64,000 bases of DNA from Cryptomeria japonica (taxonomy: Eukaryota > Streptophyta > Pinopsida > Cupressales > Cupressaceae). The position numbers were made by a program, and so were the translations under genes. The stretch covers positions 815,695,069 to 815,759,068 of the forward strand of contig NC_081414.1 of the NCBI RefSeq assembly GCF_030272615.1, written 5' to 3'. Below the pieces are notes generated by a model that was not told the origin of the DNA, ran no database searches, and saw only the letters and a list, made by a program, of their open reading frames with translations. This document shows, piece after piece, positions 26,145-39,700 of the stretch (positions are counted from its first letter, which is position 1; each line of letters starts with the position of its first letter).

Positions 26145-27571
26145 TGTAGACGTATAAAAATGACCATATTCCTAAATGAATATTTTATGTTCATTTCTCT
26201 ATTTGATTAAATCCAATTTAATTAAATTATCCGCATTCCTCTATTTAATTAAGTAAATTACTCAATTAAATTCACTATACCCATTTAATGAATAAATCAT
26301 TTTTTTCAATTAAATCCCTTCTATCCACTTTTAATTAAATTCAAATAGTTATCCTAAATTAAATAAATCTAATTTATTTAATTTCCCCAAATTGCAACCA
26401 AATTGAATTAAATTAACTTTATTTCAATTAAATCCTATTATTCCTCCATCCACTTGCATTTTCCTACATCTCCCACTTGCATTCTAAAACCTATTCCTAA
26501 ATTTCTTCTAGACCCTTCTAATCACTTCTAAATTAACCTAACCCATCTTCTAAACTTTGTCACATCCCTAAACAAAGGGAAGTCACTTCTCAAACCCTTA
26601 AAGTCTTTGATAACCATTAAAGGCTTCAAGTCTTCAACCACTTAATTTTCCAAAGTCTCCCAAACCATTAATGGTTAATTCAACCCTCTTACATGGTTAG
26701 AGACTTTTTTCCTAACTTAACCTTCATCCAACCCAAGGGTCTCATCAAGCCTTTAATGCTTTGACCATGATTATCTCTTAATCATTTGCAAAAGAGTTTA
26801 TCCTTGGATTAACTCTTAATCCAATGGGTAAGCCTAACTTAAGCTTAACCCTTATCTCTAGATGACCATGAGGTCTTCTCAAGCATTTAATGTCTCCAAC
26901 CCCTTCTCTCAACCCAACCCTATGTTGATATTTGTCATCATTTTATTGGTGCAAATTGCAAACATGGATTCCCAACTTTCAAACTCAACCCTTGATTAAA
27001 CCTTTCAATCCTGACCATCCATTGCCCTATTTTTGCTATAAATAGAGCTCTCCATCCTCCATTTTAATCATCCAAGTTTTTAGTATCATACTTATACTCA
27101 AATACATTCAAGATTTCATACCATTTTTATGCTCATCATTTTAGCCTCTCTTTAACTAGGAATTAGTCTAAATATGCATGTTTATAATACTTTCTTTATC
27201 ATTTAGCTCAATCGTAGACTAATATATTATGTTCGGATAGTATTCATACTAACCTTGTCATCTTATAGTTAGTTTATTGCATTTCTAGAATCATGCATAG
27301 CTTAGGATGCATTTCATATTAAAACCAACAAAAAACATCTCTCGTTCTTGCATTTGCCATCCCTAAACCATTTTGCTCAGTGATCTGAGAGCAAAAACGT
27401 TGGTTTGAGGGACCGCGTAAGATAGAGAACCATGGGACCCACCTGGGAAGCTGAGTTATGCTTTATAACTCCATAGCTTGCACCAAGAAGTCCTGTGGGT
27501 GTGTGAACAAGGCTCCCTAGAGCTCCATTTTTCACATATTGAGTTCTATCCACTCGCTTTTCCTGCATACA
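26145..27571 (+). repeat. Element A 5' LTR
   Basis: It starts TGTAGACG and ends GCATACA. The first third is built of TTAATTAAAT-rich sequence, and a TATA box (TATAAATA, 27037-27044) sits about 530 bp before the LTR end. It is about 97.5 percent identical to the 3' LTR. Confidence 0.95.
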
Positions 27572-27575
27572 TTTC

Positions 27576-27594
27576 TGGCACCCACCGTGGGGCC
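27576..27594 (+). other. Element A primer binding site
   Basis: TGGCACCCACCGTGGGGCC starts five bases after the LTR. TGG pairs with a tRNA CCA end; the sequence resembles primer sites of Tat-type elements. The tRNA species was not determined. Confidence 0.7.
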
Positions 27595-27638
27595 CTACCC
27601 AATATATCTAATTGGTTTTGAAATATATCCACTTTTGC

Positions 27639-27933
27639 AGGCACGCGGGAAAAATGAATTAGCGCGTTAAGTTAACTGTTTAGCGCATCCAGTTAACAGC
27701 CTAGCGCATTCGGTTTACTGTTCAACGCGTGGAGTCCATCCTCTAGCACGTAAAGTCTATTTATCAGCGCATAAGATTACTAATTTTTCCTGTAGGTCTC
27801 GGCGCGGAAGAAAAATAGAGCAGCGCTTTCGGCACATAGAGTAGCACATCCCGAAAACAGTGTAGTGCATCATATCCATCTTTTAGCGCATCTCTGTTAT
27901 ATTGCAGCGCATACAGTTTGTTTTGTAGTGCAT
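27639..27933 (+). repeat. Element A leader array 1: TAGCGCAT-type motif at 21-bp spacing
   Basis: The octamer TAGCGCAT or a close variant (TAGCGCGT, TAGCACAT, CAGCGCAT, TAGTGCAT) starts at 27660, 27681, 27702, 27723, 27744 and 27765. It restarts at 27800, 27821, 27842, 27863, 27884, 27905 and 27926. Every step is exactly 21 bp except the one gap of 35. The 13 bases between motifs vary freely. The motifs hold most CG dinucleotides in an otherwise AT-rich leader. Confidence 0.85.
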
Positions 27934-29461
27934 CACAAACAGAAAAGATAAAACTAATTTGTAACAGAAACTAAAATTTAGACTTGTGGAAGTCCACAAA
28001 ATTTGCCTTTTTGCTAACAAATTGACTGGTTTTCTGCAAGTTACTGACAGTTGACTGCAGGTTTTGAATCCATTCTATTTAGGCTAGAATTAAAATAGTT
28101 TAAATTTTTACTAACTTTTCTATGTTAGCCAAAGTTCAAATTTCTTTTTTTTCTTATAAAATTGAACTCACTTTTATTTTGGGCAAGTAAAACGAACAAC
28201 AAATCAAAATCTTTTCTTGCTTTTCTAGGAGAAAATTTCTCACTTTGGGCTCTAAAAAGAACAACACAAATTTTTTTTTTTTGCAATGGGCTTAAAAAGA
28301 ACCTCACCATCCTTTGGTGCATAAAAGGATTCACTTTTGAAATTTTGCAAAGGAAAAAACCTCACCTCAAAAGGTTTTGTTGCAATTAAAGAGGGAAGTT
28401 ATTCCCCTTTTGTTTACCAGTTTTTATTTGTTGACCAAATCGAACCTTTTGCTTTGTTGACACGGTTATTTCCTTAGATTAAATAATCATTGCTTTGAGG
28501 AAGTAAAATTAACACCATGCTTTTCTTGGAGCAACATCTCCCAGTAGAGGTTAGAAAATCACCGAATTGAAGGTTTAAAAAGAATTTGTGATTGCCTTGA
28601 ATCAAAAGAGGAAGGTATATGCTCTCCCCTTAACTGGGTGATCCAAAAAACCAGACCTCTCTTAAAAAGCTTTATTTCCTTCAAAAGCATTTTACATCCT
28701 TTAGCAGGCATGCCTTCCCAAGGAGTTGAAATCAACTCTTAAAGCCGTTTATGGCCGGTGTGAAGGGAATGACCTAAGTGGGAAACGACTTTGATGCCAA
28801 GTATTCCAACCCACTATAATCAAAAGTGGAAAGTGACGAAAGTCCTTTTCAACGATTGCGCGCAATGATTAGCCTTCCCCTAGTATCCTCGAGATACGTA
28901 AAGCCTTTGTTCTAAAGGTTGGGAAGCCTCCTGAAGGATTTTATCACTGACGGCCAAACAGGAAGCCTGATTACGAGCCATAGAAATAGAAACTTTGAAC
29001 CGAGTCAGTAACCAAACATTTATAACATCATAGTGCAAGGGTGGGGAAGAATCCACCCCCAAGATTACTCACCATATATCTCCCAAGATAACTACTCAAT
29101 TGTGAAGCGATTCACTTTGAGTTAATTTCTGGCAAAAGGCAAAAAAACGGGCGCCCTCTAGGGGGTGACATGGCTGTTTGAGCTGACGGAGTATCGAGAC
29201 TAGTGGGCTATGATGTTATTTATGACCTTTGAATAAAGAGTCTTTCTGAAGTGTATTATTTGTATCCAAACCTATTAAAACATTGGGGATTTGAACACAT
29301 CCTCACAGAACATACACTTTTTGTTAGATTAGGCAAAATGGTTGTACTTTTTGTGTCGTGCTTGCATTCACTACTTTAGAAAATCATCCATCAAACTTGA
29401 AAAATTCACAACAAAAATCCAAAATTTACAAAAACCAACCAAAGGAAAAATCAGGGCAGTT

Positions 29462-29650
29462 TAGCACGTGAGGTACTTTTGTTAGCGCGTTTGTTCCAAA
29501 CAGTAGAGTTTTATCCCAATATCAAACGAGTGTTAAAACATTTAGCGCATCAGAGAAAAATGATGAGCATAAAAATGGTATGAAAGCTTGAATGTATTTT
29601 AGCGCGTGGAGTAATTTTGGTAGCACATTTCGTCCCTGTTTTAGCACGTG
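29462..29650 (+). repeat. Element A leader array 2: same motif, mostly 21-bp spacing
   Basis: TAGCACGT/TAGCGCGT/TAGCGCAT copies start at 29462, 29483, 29543, 29600, 29621 and 29642, with a weak copy at 29504. Steps of 21 bp recur. It lies about 1.5 kb beyond array 1 and just upstream of the gag region. Confidence 0.75.
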
Positions 29651-30572
29651 ATCAAAAACATATAGACAGAGGGCAAAACAATGAGGAATTTTTAAATTTT
29701 TGAAAACATTTTCAAAAGCCTCTCATTATCAACAACATTTTTCATCAAAGCGGAGTAGCGAAAACAAACCGTTAAAACTATTTCTTAAGCTAAATTTGTG
29801 TCAAAACAAACGTTGTAAAAATCTTAAACTGATCGCACGATAAAACATATCTATCTTATCATAATCCGGAAACCTCATCATCAGTATCAACAGAATCCTT
29901 TACCATCTTACGGATTTCATCTCAAAAACACTTGTTTAAAAATTTAAAGTTGTCAAATCAAGTCTCCATATCGGGAGGCTTTTATCCATATCATTTGATA
30001 CGCTTTGTTGTGAAGGGGCATCTAAACCTTCATTTTGATAGAGTAAGACTTGAAATTTTCCAAACAAGCTCAACTGAATCCAAACCAATCAAAGGAAACC
30101 ATTGATCACTCATGCATGACTAATCCCCATATTCTGAGAAGAAAGAACCTTTATCGTAACATCACGTTGAAGAAACAACAACCTAGTTTTTCCAAATTTA
30201 TCAAGAGAAATAAGTTTTTATACATCAATTGTCAACTCTTCAAATCTCATCGGGTATTCCTTCATCACGTTAAGTGTTATATCCAAAACAAATCCAATGA
30301 ATTTGACAAAGAGCCCTTAAAAACAAGAGCCTACTGTCAAAAGTCTGCTTTTAATCAAATCATAAACCGCGGAGAAAAAATCAATCCGACATTCTTGCTT
30401 GACGAGTGTATCACTTATAACACACCTCGACCAGAACCACCCACCCCCAAGCAACATATCAACGAAGATTTTGTCCCCTTCATCACCGAAAGTTTCTACT
30501 AAAATGCTTGTTACTCGCTCTTAGAGAAACCAACAAAGCGAGACACATGCAGAGTCTAGTATGAATTGAAGG

Positions 30573-32250
30573 TTGTCAAATCCTTTTGAAGTTCCACACC
30601 TAGAAGAGATTGAAATTTCTGAAGCGCTACTTCAGGAATGTCAGGAAAACCCTTCATTCCAAAAGCTTGTAGAAAGGCTTATGGAAAATGACAAAGAGAA
30701 GTATCTACTTATGCTCACAAGTAAAGGTGTTAAACTTTCCGAAGATTTAGACACAAACATCTTTAGAACCGGATCTCGATAATATGCATATCAAGAACAA
30801 CAAAGAGAAGAGGAAACTCGTAACCTTGAACAACACATACCTGAGCAACACATTCCAGAACAACGTATACCAGAAATGCATATACCCGAGCTAGAAACTC
30901 TAGAGCAAAATATACCATTTAACACACCTTTTCAGCTGAGAACTAATACAAGGGAAGAACTTTTCCCTCAACAAGACAATGTACCTTTGGCTGCCCTTAC
31001 TCAACAAATGCAAATGTTACAAAGGCAAATACAGGACATGCAACAAGGGACAACAGTACGGTACTCTTTAAACGAGATTTGTCCTTATCCTTTTGACAGG
31101 AGATTGCACATGATCCCTTTTCCTCCAAACTCAGATGTGCCTAAATTTGACAAATACGATAGAAAAAGTGATCCCTGTGATCATGTCAGAGAATTCTGTA
31201 CCATGAGTCTTGAGTTTGCTCATGATGACACCTATCTGATGAGGTTATTCCCAAGAAGCCTGGGAGGGCAAACAATGGAATGGTTATCCAAAATTACACC
31301 ACCTGTCAGATCATTTGATGAATTGGTTAACAAGTTCATAACCCAATACTCCTATAACATTCAACATGCCATAACCATGCTAGATGTTTGCAACACCAAA
31401 CAAAAGAACAATGAAACATTCATGATATTCCTTCAACGTTGGTGACGTATGGTATCATGATATCCTCGAGATATTCCCGAAAAGGAGAAAATGGAAATCT
31501 TCATCGATAACTTGAATGGTGAAATGAGTTACAGGCTAAAACTTCAATGCATACCATCTTTCGCTAAATTGATTGAAAATGGCATTCAAGTAGAGGAAGC
31601 CTGTGTCAAAAAGGGAACACTCAAATTCTTCAAGGAAGGAACAAACTCATCAAACTACAATAAGCAGAACAACAACAGCCTAGACAAATCTCAATTTTGG
31701 ACTCGAAACAAAAACAAAGGCAAAAATGAATCACATGATCCCAAATCTAAGCAACCAGTGCTTGCATTATCCGGGAATCCTCAAAATACAAAAAATCCTA
31801 AAAATGCTAATCCAAATACTAGCACATATGCACCAAACACTGATCAAGGACAACTCAACACAAACAACACCAATGATACTCATAACAAAAACTTGAATCC
31901 AAGACCTAACAAACAATTCACGCAACAGCACGAACAATTTCCAAAAGCATATCTTCACACCACTGGGGCAATCACTAGAATCAACATTCAAAGAACTTCT
32001 GGCAAACAAAATTCTCTCCTTGCCTACGATCAACAACTATGAACCCCAAATCAAACCACCTTGGTGGAATGATTCACACTATTGTGATTTCCATCGTAAC
32101 AAGGGTCATCGGATGAATGATTACATGAGATTGAAACACATTGTGCAAGACATGATTGATCGAGGTGACTTAACGATAGATGGTCTCAAAAAATTAACTT
32201 TGCTTGGTCATATGCCGATATGCCCAGAGTCGATCCACACTTGATCATGC
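30573..32250 (+). pseudogene. gag: Element A gag region (fossil)
   Basis: The region has a Gln/Glu-rich start with EQHIP-like repeats. The retrotransposon gag domain begins around NEICPYPFDRRLHMIPFPP and carries LMRLFPRSLGGQTMEW, as in Tat-type gag. Near the end it has a Cys/His motif (YCDFHRNKGHRMNDY). Gag forms the virus-like particle of such elements. A 150-codon frame at 30050-30502 lies ahead of it and may be leader or gag N-terminus. The region is broken, with several breaks. Element B has a homologous, longer-reading gag (50697-53002). Confidence 0.85.
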
Positions 32251-33530
32251 ATCACTTGTCCATCTCTTCGGGAGTTAAACCAGTCAAGCAAAAGCTATGA
32301 AAGATGAATCCACAGGTAGCACTCATGGTCAAAACTGAACTAAAGAAACTATTAGATGATAGATTCATCTGACCCATTGACTATGCAAAGTGGATTTCCA
32401 ACATCGTTCCAGTATCATAACCAGATGGTAGTATCAGAATATGCACTGACTTCAGAGATGTCAACAAAGCTTGTCCAAAAGATGACTTCCTCTGCCCAGT
32501 ATCGACATAATTGTAGACCTCACAGCAGGACATGCAATGCTCTCACTAATGGACAATTTCTTAGGCTATAATCAAATCAAAATAGCCCCAGAAGATCAAG
32601 ATAAAACAGTGTTCACCTATCCTTGGGGAATGTACTGTTGGAATGTTATTCCTTTTGGCTTAAAGAATGCAGGGGCCACTTATCAAAGAGAAATGACAAC
32701 AATCTTTCATGACATCATGCACACATTTATGGAAGATTACATGGATGATTTACTAGCTAAATCCTTCACCAAAGCAGAACATCTCAGCATCCTAACAAAG
32801 ATCTTTGATTGATTGGAGAAATTCCAAGTCAGGCTCAACCCTAAGAAGTGTGTCTTCGAGGTTACATCAGGCAAGTTACTAGGCTACATAGTCTCAGCTA
32901 AAGGTATCGAAGTAGATCCAGCAAAGGTACAAGCCATTATGGAAATGCCACCACCAAAGAATATCAGTCAACTCAGATCTCTATAAGGACAACTTCAATC
33001 AACCAGGAGATTCATCGCTCAACTAGCAGATAAAAGTCTACCATTTAACCATTTACTACACAAAAATGTACCATTCAGATGGGAGACCAAGTGTGTAGAA
33101 TCTTTTTACCAAATCAAACAGTCCTGATGAATCCACCAGTTCTAGTACCACCAGTCGCAGGAAAGCCACTTATCCTATATATCTCAACAACAGATATATC
33201 ACTGGGGGCACTATTGGCACAAGAAGATCAACAAGGGAAAGAATGAGCCATATACTATATCAGTAGGACATTGAATGGCTATGAACTCAACTATACATTC
33301 ATCGAAAAGGCTTGCCTAACAGTGGTCTTCGCATCTCAGAAGTTCTGACATTATATGCTAGCACACACAATTAAGCTAGTGGCAAAAATTGATCCTCTCA
33401 AATATCTACTCAGCAAAGCAGCTCTTACAGGTAGATTGGCTAAATGGGTCATGATTCTCAGTGAATTCGATATCCAATACATAGAAAGATGAGCCATCAA
33501 AGGACAAGCAATTGCAGATCAGCTGGCTGA
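32250..33530 (+). pseudogene. pol: Element A reverse transcriptase and RNase H region (fossil)
   Basis: Reverse transcriptase is recognised from an N-terminal GVKPVKQKL-like stretch, a TVFTYPWGMYCWNVIPFGLKNA-like core and the catalytic YMDD box (about 32740). RNase H follows around 33170-33530 with ISLGALLAQEDQQGKE and SRTLNGYELNYTFIEKAC. The order is as in Ty3/Gypsy. The region is broken, with many breaks. Confidence 0.85.
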
Positions 33531-33579
33531 AGCATTGCTACCAGGAAAACAAACTATGGAAATTGAATTTCCAGACAAG

Positions 33580-33990
33580 GACATTCTTGCTCTTTCTACC
33601 AAACAATGGACTCTATACTTTGACAGATCCTACACACAACATGGTTCAGGTGCTGGCATTCTATTCATCACTCCTAAAGGACACACTATACCAAGATCAT
33701 ATAGGCTTATGTTCCCATGCACAAATAATGTGGCTGAATATGAGGCATTGGTTATAGGCATCAAAATGGCCGTAGAATGGAAAATCACAGAGTTAAAGGT
33801 CTACGGAGACTCACAACTAGTCGTCAATCAAATCAACAACGACTATCAGACAAAGGATGACAAGCTGCTACCCTAAAAGTGAATGGTGGATGACTTCAAG
33901 CAATATTTTGTACACATCACCTTCGAGCAAATACCAAGGTTGAACAACAAAGCAGCCGATGCAATGGCTACTATCGCTTTGTTACTACAA
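33580..33990 (+). pseudogene. Element A second (archaeal-type) RNase H region (fossil)
   Basis: A second RNase H fold is indicated by WTLYFDRSYTQHGSGAGI, NNVAEYEALVIGIKMA and VYGDSQLVVNQIN. These carry the acidic residues of the archaeal-type RNase H known from the Tat lineage. It sits between the first RNase H and integrase. Broken. Confidence 0.85.
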
Positions 33991-33999
33991 ATTCCAGAG

Positions 34000-35358
34000 C
34001 AACAGAGTTGTTATGAGTTTCCGGTAGAGAAACTGTTCTTCCCCACCTATGACCACTCTGAATCCCATGTTATCTATGCCTTGACTGGTTCATATTCTTC
34101 ATTATATGGACCGATATACGACTACCTTAAGAACAATATCTTACCCATTGACCTATCCAGAAACCAAAAATGTAACTTTATCCGACAAGTTGCCCGTTAT
34201 ACCCTCACTATTGATACTTTATATCATCGAGGTCTATATGGTACTCTTCTTCGTTGCCTTGCTCGTAATGAATCTGACTCTGCTTTACATGAGCTTCATG
34301 AAGGTATTTGTGGCACACATTCAAGTGGTACTACTCTTTCTAAAAAGCTTCTGAGAATGGGATATTACTAGCCGACAATGGAAAAAGACTCTTATCACTT
34401 TGCAAAAAAGTGTCCTAAATGCCAGATCCATGGTAATCTGATACATGCACCAGCACAAGAACTGCAACCATTCACGACATCCTGCCCCTTTTGTCAGTGG
34501 GGACTAGACTTGGTCGGCAAAATTCATCATTCATCTTCAAATGGATACAAGTTCATTATAACTGCAACAGAATACTTTACCAAGTGGATAGAAGCAGTCC
34601 CCATGACCACAGTGACTGGGAAACAAATTGCCTCTTTTATCCTAAATTATCTAATCTGTAGATATGGTATTCCAAGCTCCATCATCACCGATAATGGATG
34701 CCCATTTAAAAACCAAGATGTCCGAGAACTATGTGAACAATTCAAAATACAACATTGATTCTCTACACCATACTACCCACAGGGGAATGGTCAAGCAGAA
34801 GCATCCAACAAAACCATATTGAAGATTCTCAAGAAAATAGTAAATGATGCAAGCAAAGATTGGCATATCCAACTCAATCCAGCACTTTGGGCATATAGAA
34901 CCAGCATCCGTACACCTACAGGAGCCACACCTTTCTCATTGGTCTATGGATCCGAAGCTATTTTACCACTGGAGGTAGAAATTCCATCTCTCAGAGTCTC
35001 TCTAAAAGTCTTAATCCCAGATGAAGAGTATCGGGTCAACCGACTGCAAGAACTGGAACTATTAGATGAAAGACGTCAGCATGCTTACACTCATCTCAAA
35101 GCATATCAGCAATGTATGTGTAGGAGCTACAATCACAAGGTCATCCCTCGCAACTTCAAAGTTGGTGACCTAGTCCTCAAAGAAAATCCAAGAAATCAGC
35201 AAGATCGAGAAAAGAAAGGGAAGTTTGAACCTAACTGGTTGGGTTCCTATGTCATCATATCAGTCTATGGATTAGGTGCCTATCAGCTAACAACTTCAGA
35301 AGGAAATGTGCTCGACAAACCAACTAACAGCATCCATCTGAAGAATTATTACACTTAA
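34000..35358 (+). pseudogene. Element A integrase region (fossil)
   Basis: An HHCC zinc module (HELHEGICGTHSSG to CPKCQIHG), an integrase core with GLDLVGKI and SIITDNGCPF, and a C-terminal tail ending in HLKNYYT are visible. Integrase inserts the cDNA into the host chromosome. The tail is closely similar to the tail at 54580-54820 in element B, which ties the two elements together. Broken, with a few breaks. Confidence 0.88.
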
Positions 35359-36619
35359 GTAACCTAATGCACGGAAAAAGCCAAAAAAAAATTTTAAAAA
35401 TCAAAAAAAGCAAATAAAAAGGTACAATAAAAACAACTAGTGAAAACCTGGTAACAGGCGCTATTGTGAAAGAACGGCTCCTCTATCTATCTCCATACCA
35501 TTTTATCTGTATCCTTAAAACACCATCGGCCATCGCCTGACACTTAGCACATATCCATTCAGGACATACTTAGCGTAGTCACTGTCTTGGTCTATCCATA
35601 TCTATCTTCTTACCATATTCTACCATGGCTTGAAAATCACTGTACATATTCACATCAAGAGACACACTCAGCTAGGAGCAATAAATCATCAAAAATTTGC
35701 AAACATTCAAGACATCAAAACTATTTACAAAACTCAGCAGCATGGCATCCAACAACCGAAACTATGCTTCATCGCAAAAAAAAAAAAAAAAAAAAATCAC
35801 AGAAATACCAAGGATGGATGATTTTCCGAAGTACTGAATGTTGCATTATCACATAAAAATCTTGACTTTTTTTGCATTTTGAACTTTTTAAATTATTGGA
35901 TTCTCTCCCTTTTCTCACTAAAATGCTTCACAGCTAGAGATCATGGGAAACTTCCAATATTTTCTTAGTCTTCTGTCTGGGAGGCGATCACTTGTACTGT
36001 GTGAATACTTGCCTCGAGACGTGATACATCGAATATCACTGAAGGCATGATTCCACTTCACGCATACAAATGATTCAATCTTGTCTGTTTTTACGCAATC
36101 CGCACTCTAGTCATCTTGGTTCAATTATACCTTGACGCTTGTGCTACCTTGCAAAATCAAATATCATGTAAATTTTTCTCAGGTCATTATGGTTCAATTA
36201 TACCATTGTGCTTGTATAAATTTTCAACATATCCTAAACAAATCAATGCTCAATGATGATACCTACAAAGAAAGCAAACAACATATGGCTATATTGGATG
36301 GCAAATACAGAATGAGGATGCTTCCAAAAATAATTAGTTGCATATCATTTTACAATTAGTTGCATATCATTTTCCAATTAGTTGCATATCATTTTACACT
36401 TAGTTACATCTCATTATCATACATCTCAAAGATACATTTCACAGCATATAAAATCATACGTCTCATTTTCAAGATACATCTCACAAACATATCAAAGCAT
36501 ACATCCTACATCATATATTATATCATATATTTAAGCATTACATCATCATAAAATAAAGAAAAGAGCACATAAGCACATACATCCATATAACACACCACAT
36601 GATCAAAGATAATGATGCC

Positions 36620-36670
<51 letters not shown>

Positions 36671-36758
36671 CAAAAATGATCCAAATGTACAAGATCTATC
36701 ACCTCTGTGTCCAGTACAAAGAATACAATGATAAAAAATACAACAGAGACCACGTCTC
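35359..36758. other. Element A spacer between integrase and the antisense gene
   Basis: It holds a 22-bp tandem repeat (AATTAGTTGCATATCATTTT; 36332, 36354, 36376, 36398), an A run at 35767-35797 and an (AT)n run at 36620-36667. No gene is recognised. It may serve as a shared 3' end of the sense and antisense transcripts. Confidence 0.6.
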
Positions 36759-39700
36759 TCAAGTATGGCTATCCCCTGACGGAGATGGTCTGGCTCCAGA
36801 TGTCCCCACCCTTGGATCTCTAGGGGGATCCTGTCTCAATGGCCCTGTCACACCTCGGCTCTCGTATCGCGACCCAGTATCTCGAGATTGACTGGATCTC
36901 GACTGTGTGAAGCTATGTACTCGGCGATCCCTTGGTACCATAGCCTCATAATGCTGATGGTAGTACTCCACCTCTTGAGCTCTCAAAGATAGCTCTCTCA
37001 GGGTGTCTCTCATCGGACCACCCATCGCTACTGTCTGCACACTTGCTGCAAGCTCCTCCGCACGACCCCTCCGCTCTATCTTCGTGTCCCGCTCAGTGGT
37101 CAACTGTGCAATCTGTCGCTAATATGTCAAAACCTGTGCCTGCAGCTGCTATACAGTCACCTGCAGGGTCCAAATCTGTGCATCCTCAACATGAGTGGGG
37201 ATCCGAACCCGTAGCGGTACCTGTGCAGGGGCATCCCTTCTAACTCTGCCTGTCCTCGGTGCTGGAGGTGGGAGCACATCCATCCTCCTCCTCTGAGCTG
37301 GCCGTATCACCTCGTCAGTCCACCCCACTACAGCTAGAACCTCTCCTATCCTCCCCTCTCCACTTGCTCTAATGGCCAATCCGCCTCTCCCCCTGTTCAT
37401 CACCACTCGTCTGACTGCTCTCTCCAAACCTCTATCTCCTCGCCTCCCTCTATCTCCCCTCCTCCCCCAATCTCCTCTCCCATGTCGTCCTCCTCCACCA
37501 TCTCCATCATCCTCATCATCTCCACCTCCCTCATCATCATCATCATCGAATGCCGATCGCATCTCCTCTAGATCTGAAATCCTCGCCACTGCCCGCGCAA
37601 CGAACAATCTCGCGAACTCATCTGTCATGCCCGCATCCAAAATATCCAGGGCATAATCCCATATCTGGCTCGCCAAACCGACAAACTCCTCCATGGCTAC
37701 CGCACTATAAATGGTCGGGCCCCAATTTGATATGTCCTGTCTCCGGCGTGCATATAAACAGGTCCCCTGAGGTATACCCTACTGTCGACCAAACTGTCAC
37801 AAAACTCTGGTCACCATGAACCTCTCAATAATAAATGGGGTTCTCCCAATCAGGTATCTCATCATAAAAACATAAGGCATCTCTAGCCCGTCCTCCGCCC
37901 ACACCTCACATCCTGTATACGGTCGCCATGTGACCGTATCAATATCATCCAACACTCTCCTCCAATGCTCTAGTTTGCCCAGCTTCCGCTAGACAACTAG
38001 ACCCCTGTACCCATAGGCATAGGCATGTCCAACGGGCCTATCCCTATCTGCTAATGGTCTGGCGGCCAGAATGTGCTCCCAGCACCATACTTGTAAGAGC
38101 GTCACGCCAACTGACAAACTGCCGTAACCTAGGTATACCACCTCGTGCAAGTCCCTGTACAGATAGGCTAGCATAGCTGATCCCCACACAAACCTGCGGC
38201 CCTATGTAACCATGTCCTCTAACACCAGCCCCCATCCCACAGAGAATCCCTTTGACTTGTGATCAGGATAAAGGAATCCACCTATAAACCCTGCCAGTAC
38301 TAATGGAAGCGGTGCATAATCCAGGTCTAGGAACTCCTGCCACGGGATCTCGTATCCGCATACTGTCTCATCATGAAAAATACGGCGAAGTGCCTCTGTG
38401 CCACCCTCCTCCGACTGCTCATATGGTAGTAGTGCACCTACTACTGGTATGCGCAGAATCATGTAACAGTCCTTTGGTGTGACTATCATCTCACCTGTGG
38501 CAAAGTGAAAGGTGTTCGTATCGATGTGCCATCTCTCTATGAGCGTTGTAAGTAGCCCCCAGTTCATAGTGAACCGAGGCATATCCAACAGGGACGTCAA
38601 CCCGCATCTCTCAATAATATCTAGGTCGGCCTGTGTTAACCAAGGTATCAGAGTCCAAGGCCTAGGAAATCGCTCACGCGACTGAACCATGCCCAATCGC
38701 TCCTGTCAACCAGCAAAACAAGTCCAATATCAGTTTTCCACATCAAAACAAAGATATCAAAATCAAAATCACAGCAACAACATGAAACAATTTGCTCATC
38801 TACATCAAGTTCAACATCCTATCATTTCATATCAACTTGTAACACAACTCAAGTTATCAAAAACCATATCAAAACTTGTAAAACAACTCAAGTATCCAAA
38901 TCACTTAAACTTGTAAAACAACTCAAGTTTCCCACCCATATCAACTTGTAATACAACTCATGTTTCCAACCAATATCAACTTGTAACACAAATCAGGCTT
39001 CACACATTGAACTTGAAACAAAGTGCAAAAACAAATCATGCTTTGATCAAAACAACACATTAATATCTATGCATAACTTCAAATATCGCAAATCAAAACA
39101 AGTTATATCAACACTCATATCGAACAAATCAATAACAACCATGACAACAAACCACAACAATTTCACAAAATCACCCCATCCCACAAAATTTTTCCTGATG
39201 CGCTAAAACAGATTCTCCCCGTGCTAAAATCCACCCATGCGCTAGGTTGTTTTTCCCATGCGCTAATCTATTTACCCTATGCACTAGACTACCTCTACGC
39301 GCTATCATTTTTCCCCAATAAGCCATCCAACCTACCCTATGCGCTAAAACCTATTTATGCGCTAACCTAAACCCTGTTGACGCTACCTATTTGACCCTAT
39401 GCGCTAGGTCTACCCTACGCGCTAAAACCCCTTACCCATGTGAACCCCTATGACCCCTATGCGCTAGGTCTTACTCATGTGCTATCTTGTTAACCGGACG
39501 CGCTACCCTACGTTTGGCATGCGCTATTTTCCCTTCTTGCGCTAACCTAGACCTTTTATGTGCTACACTATTTTGTTTCGGATGTAGCCCTAAAATCAAA
39601 CTTAATGCGCTACCTAAATCTTCGTATGCGCTAAATTGCGACTTCGCCGCGCTAAACCGCTAAAACCGAATTTTCAAAATAAAAAATTGACCAAAAACGA

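Noticed and set aside
27639-27933. CRISPR-like look: short repeat with variable spacers of constant length
   Set aside because: The repeat is only 8 bp, lies in a plant retrotransposon leader, varies between copies and has no cas genes; it is better read as phased binding motifs.
36759-38702. PMD frames as an ordinary host gene
   Set aside because: They lie between integrase and 3' LTR of element A and a collinear gene occupies the same place in element B.
39199-39663. Array 3 as a coding repeat, because all steps are multiples of three
   Set aside because: In every minus-strand frame checked, stops occur about as often as chance predicts, and the same motif in element B uses 19-bp steps that would shift frame.
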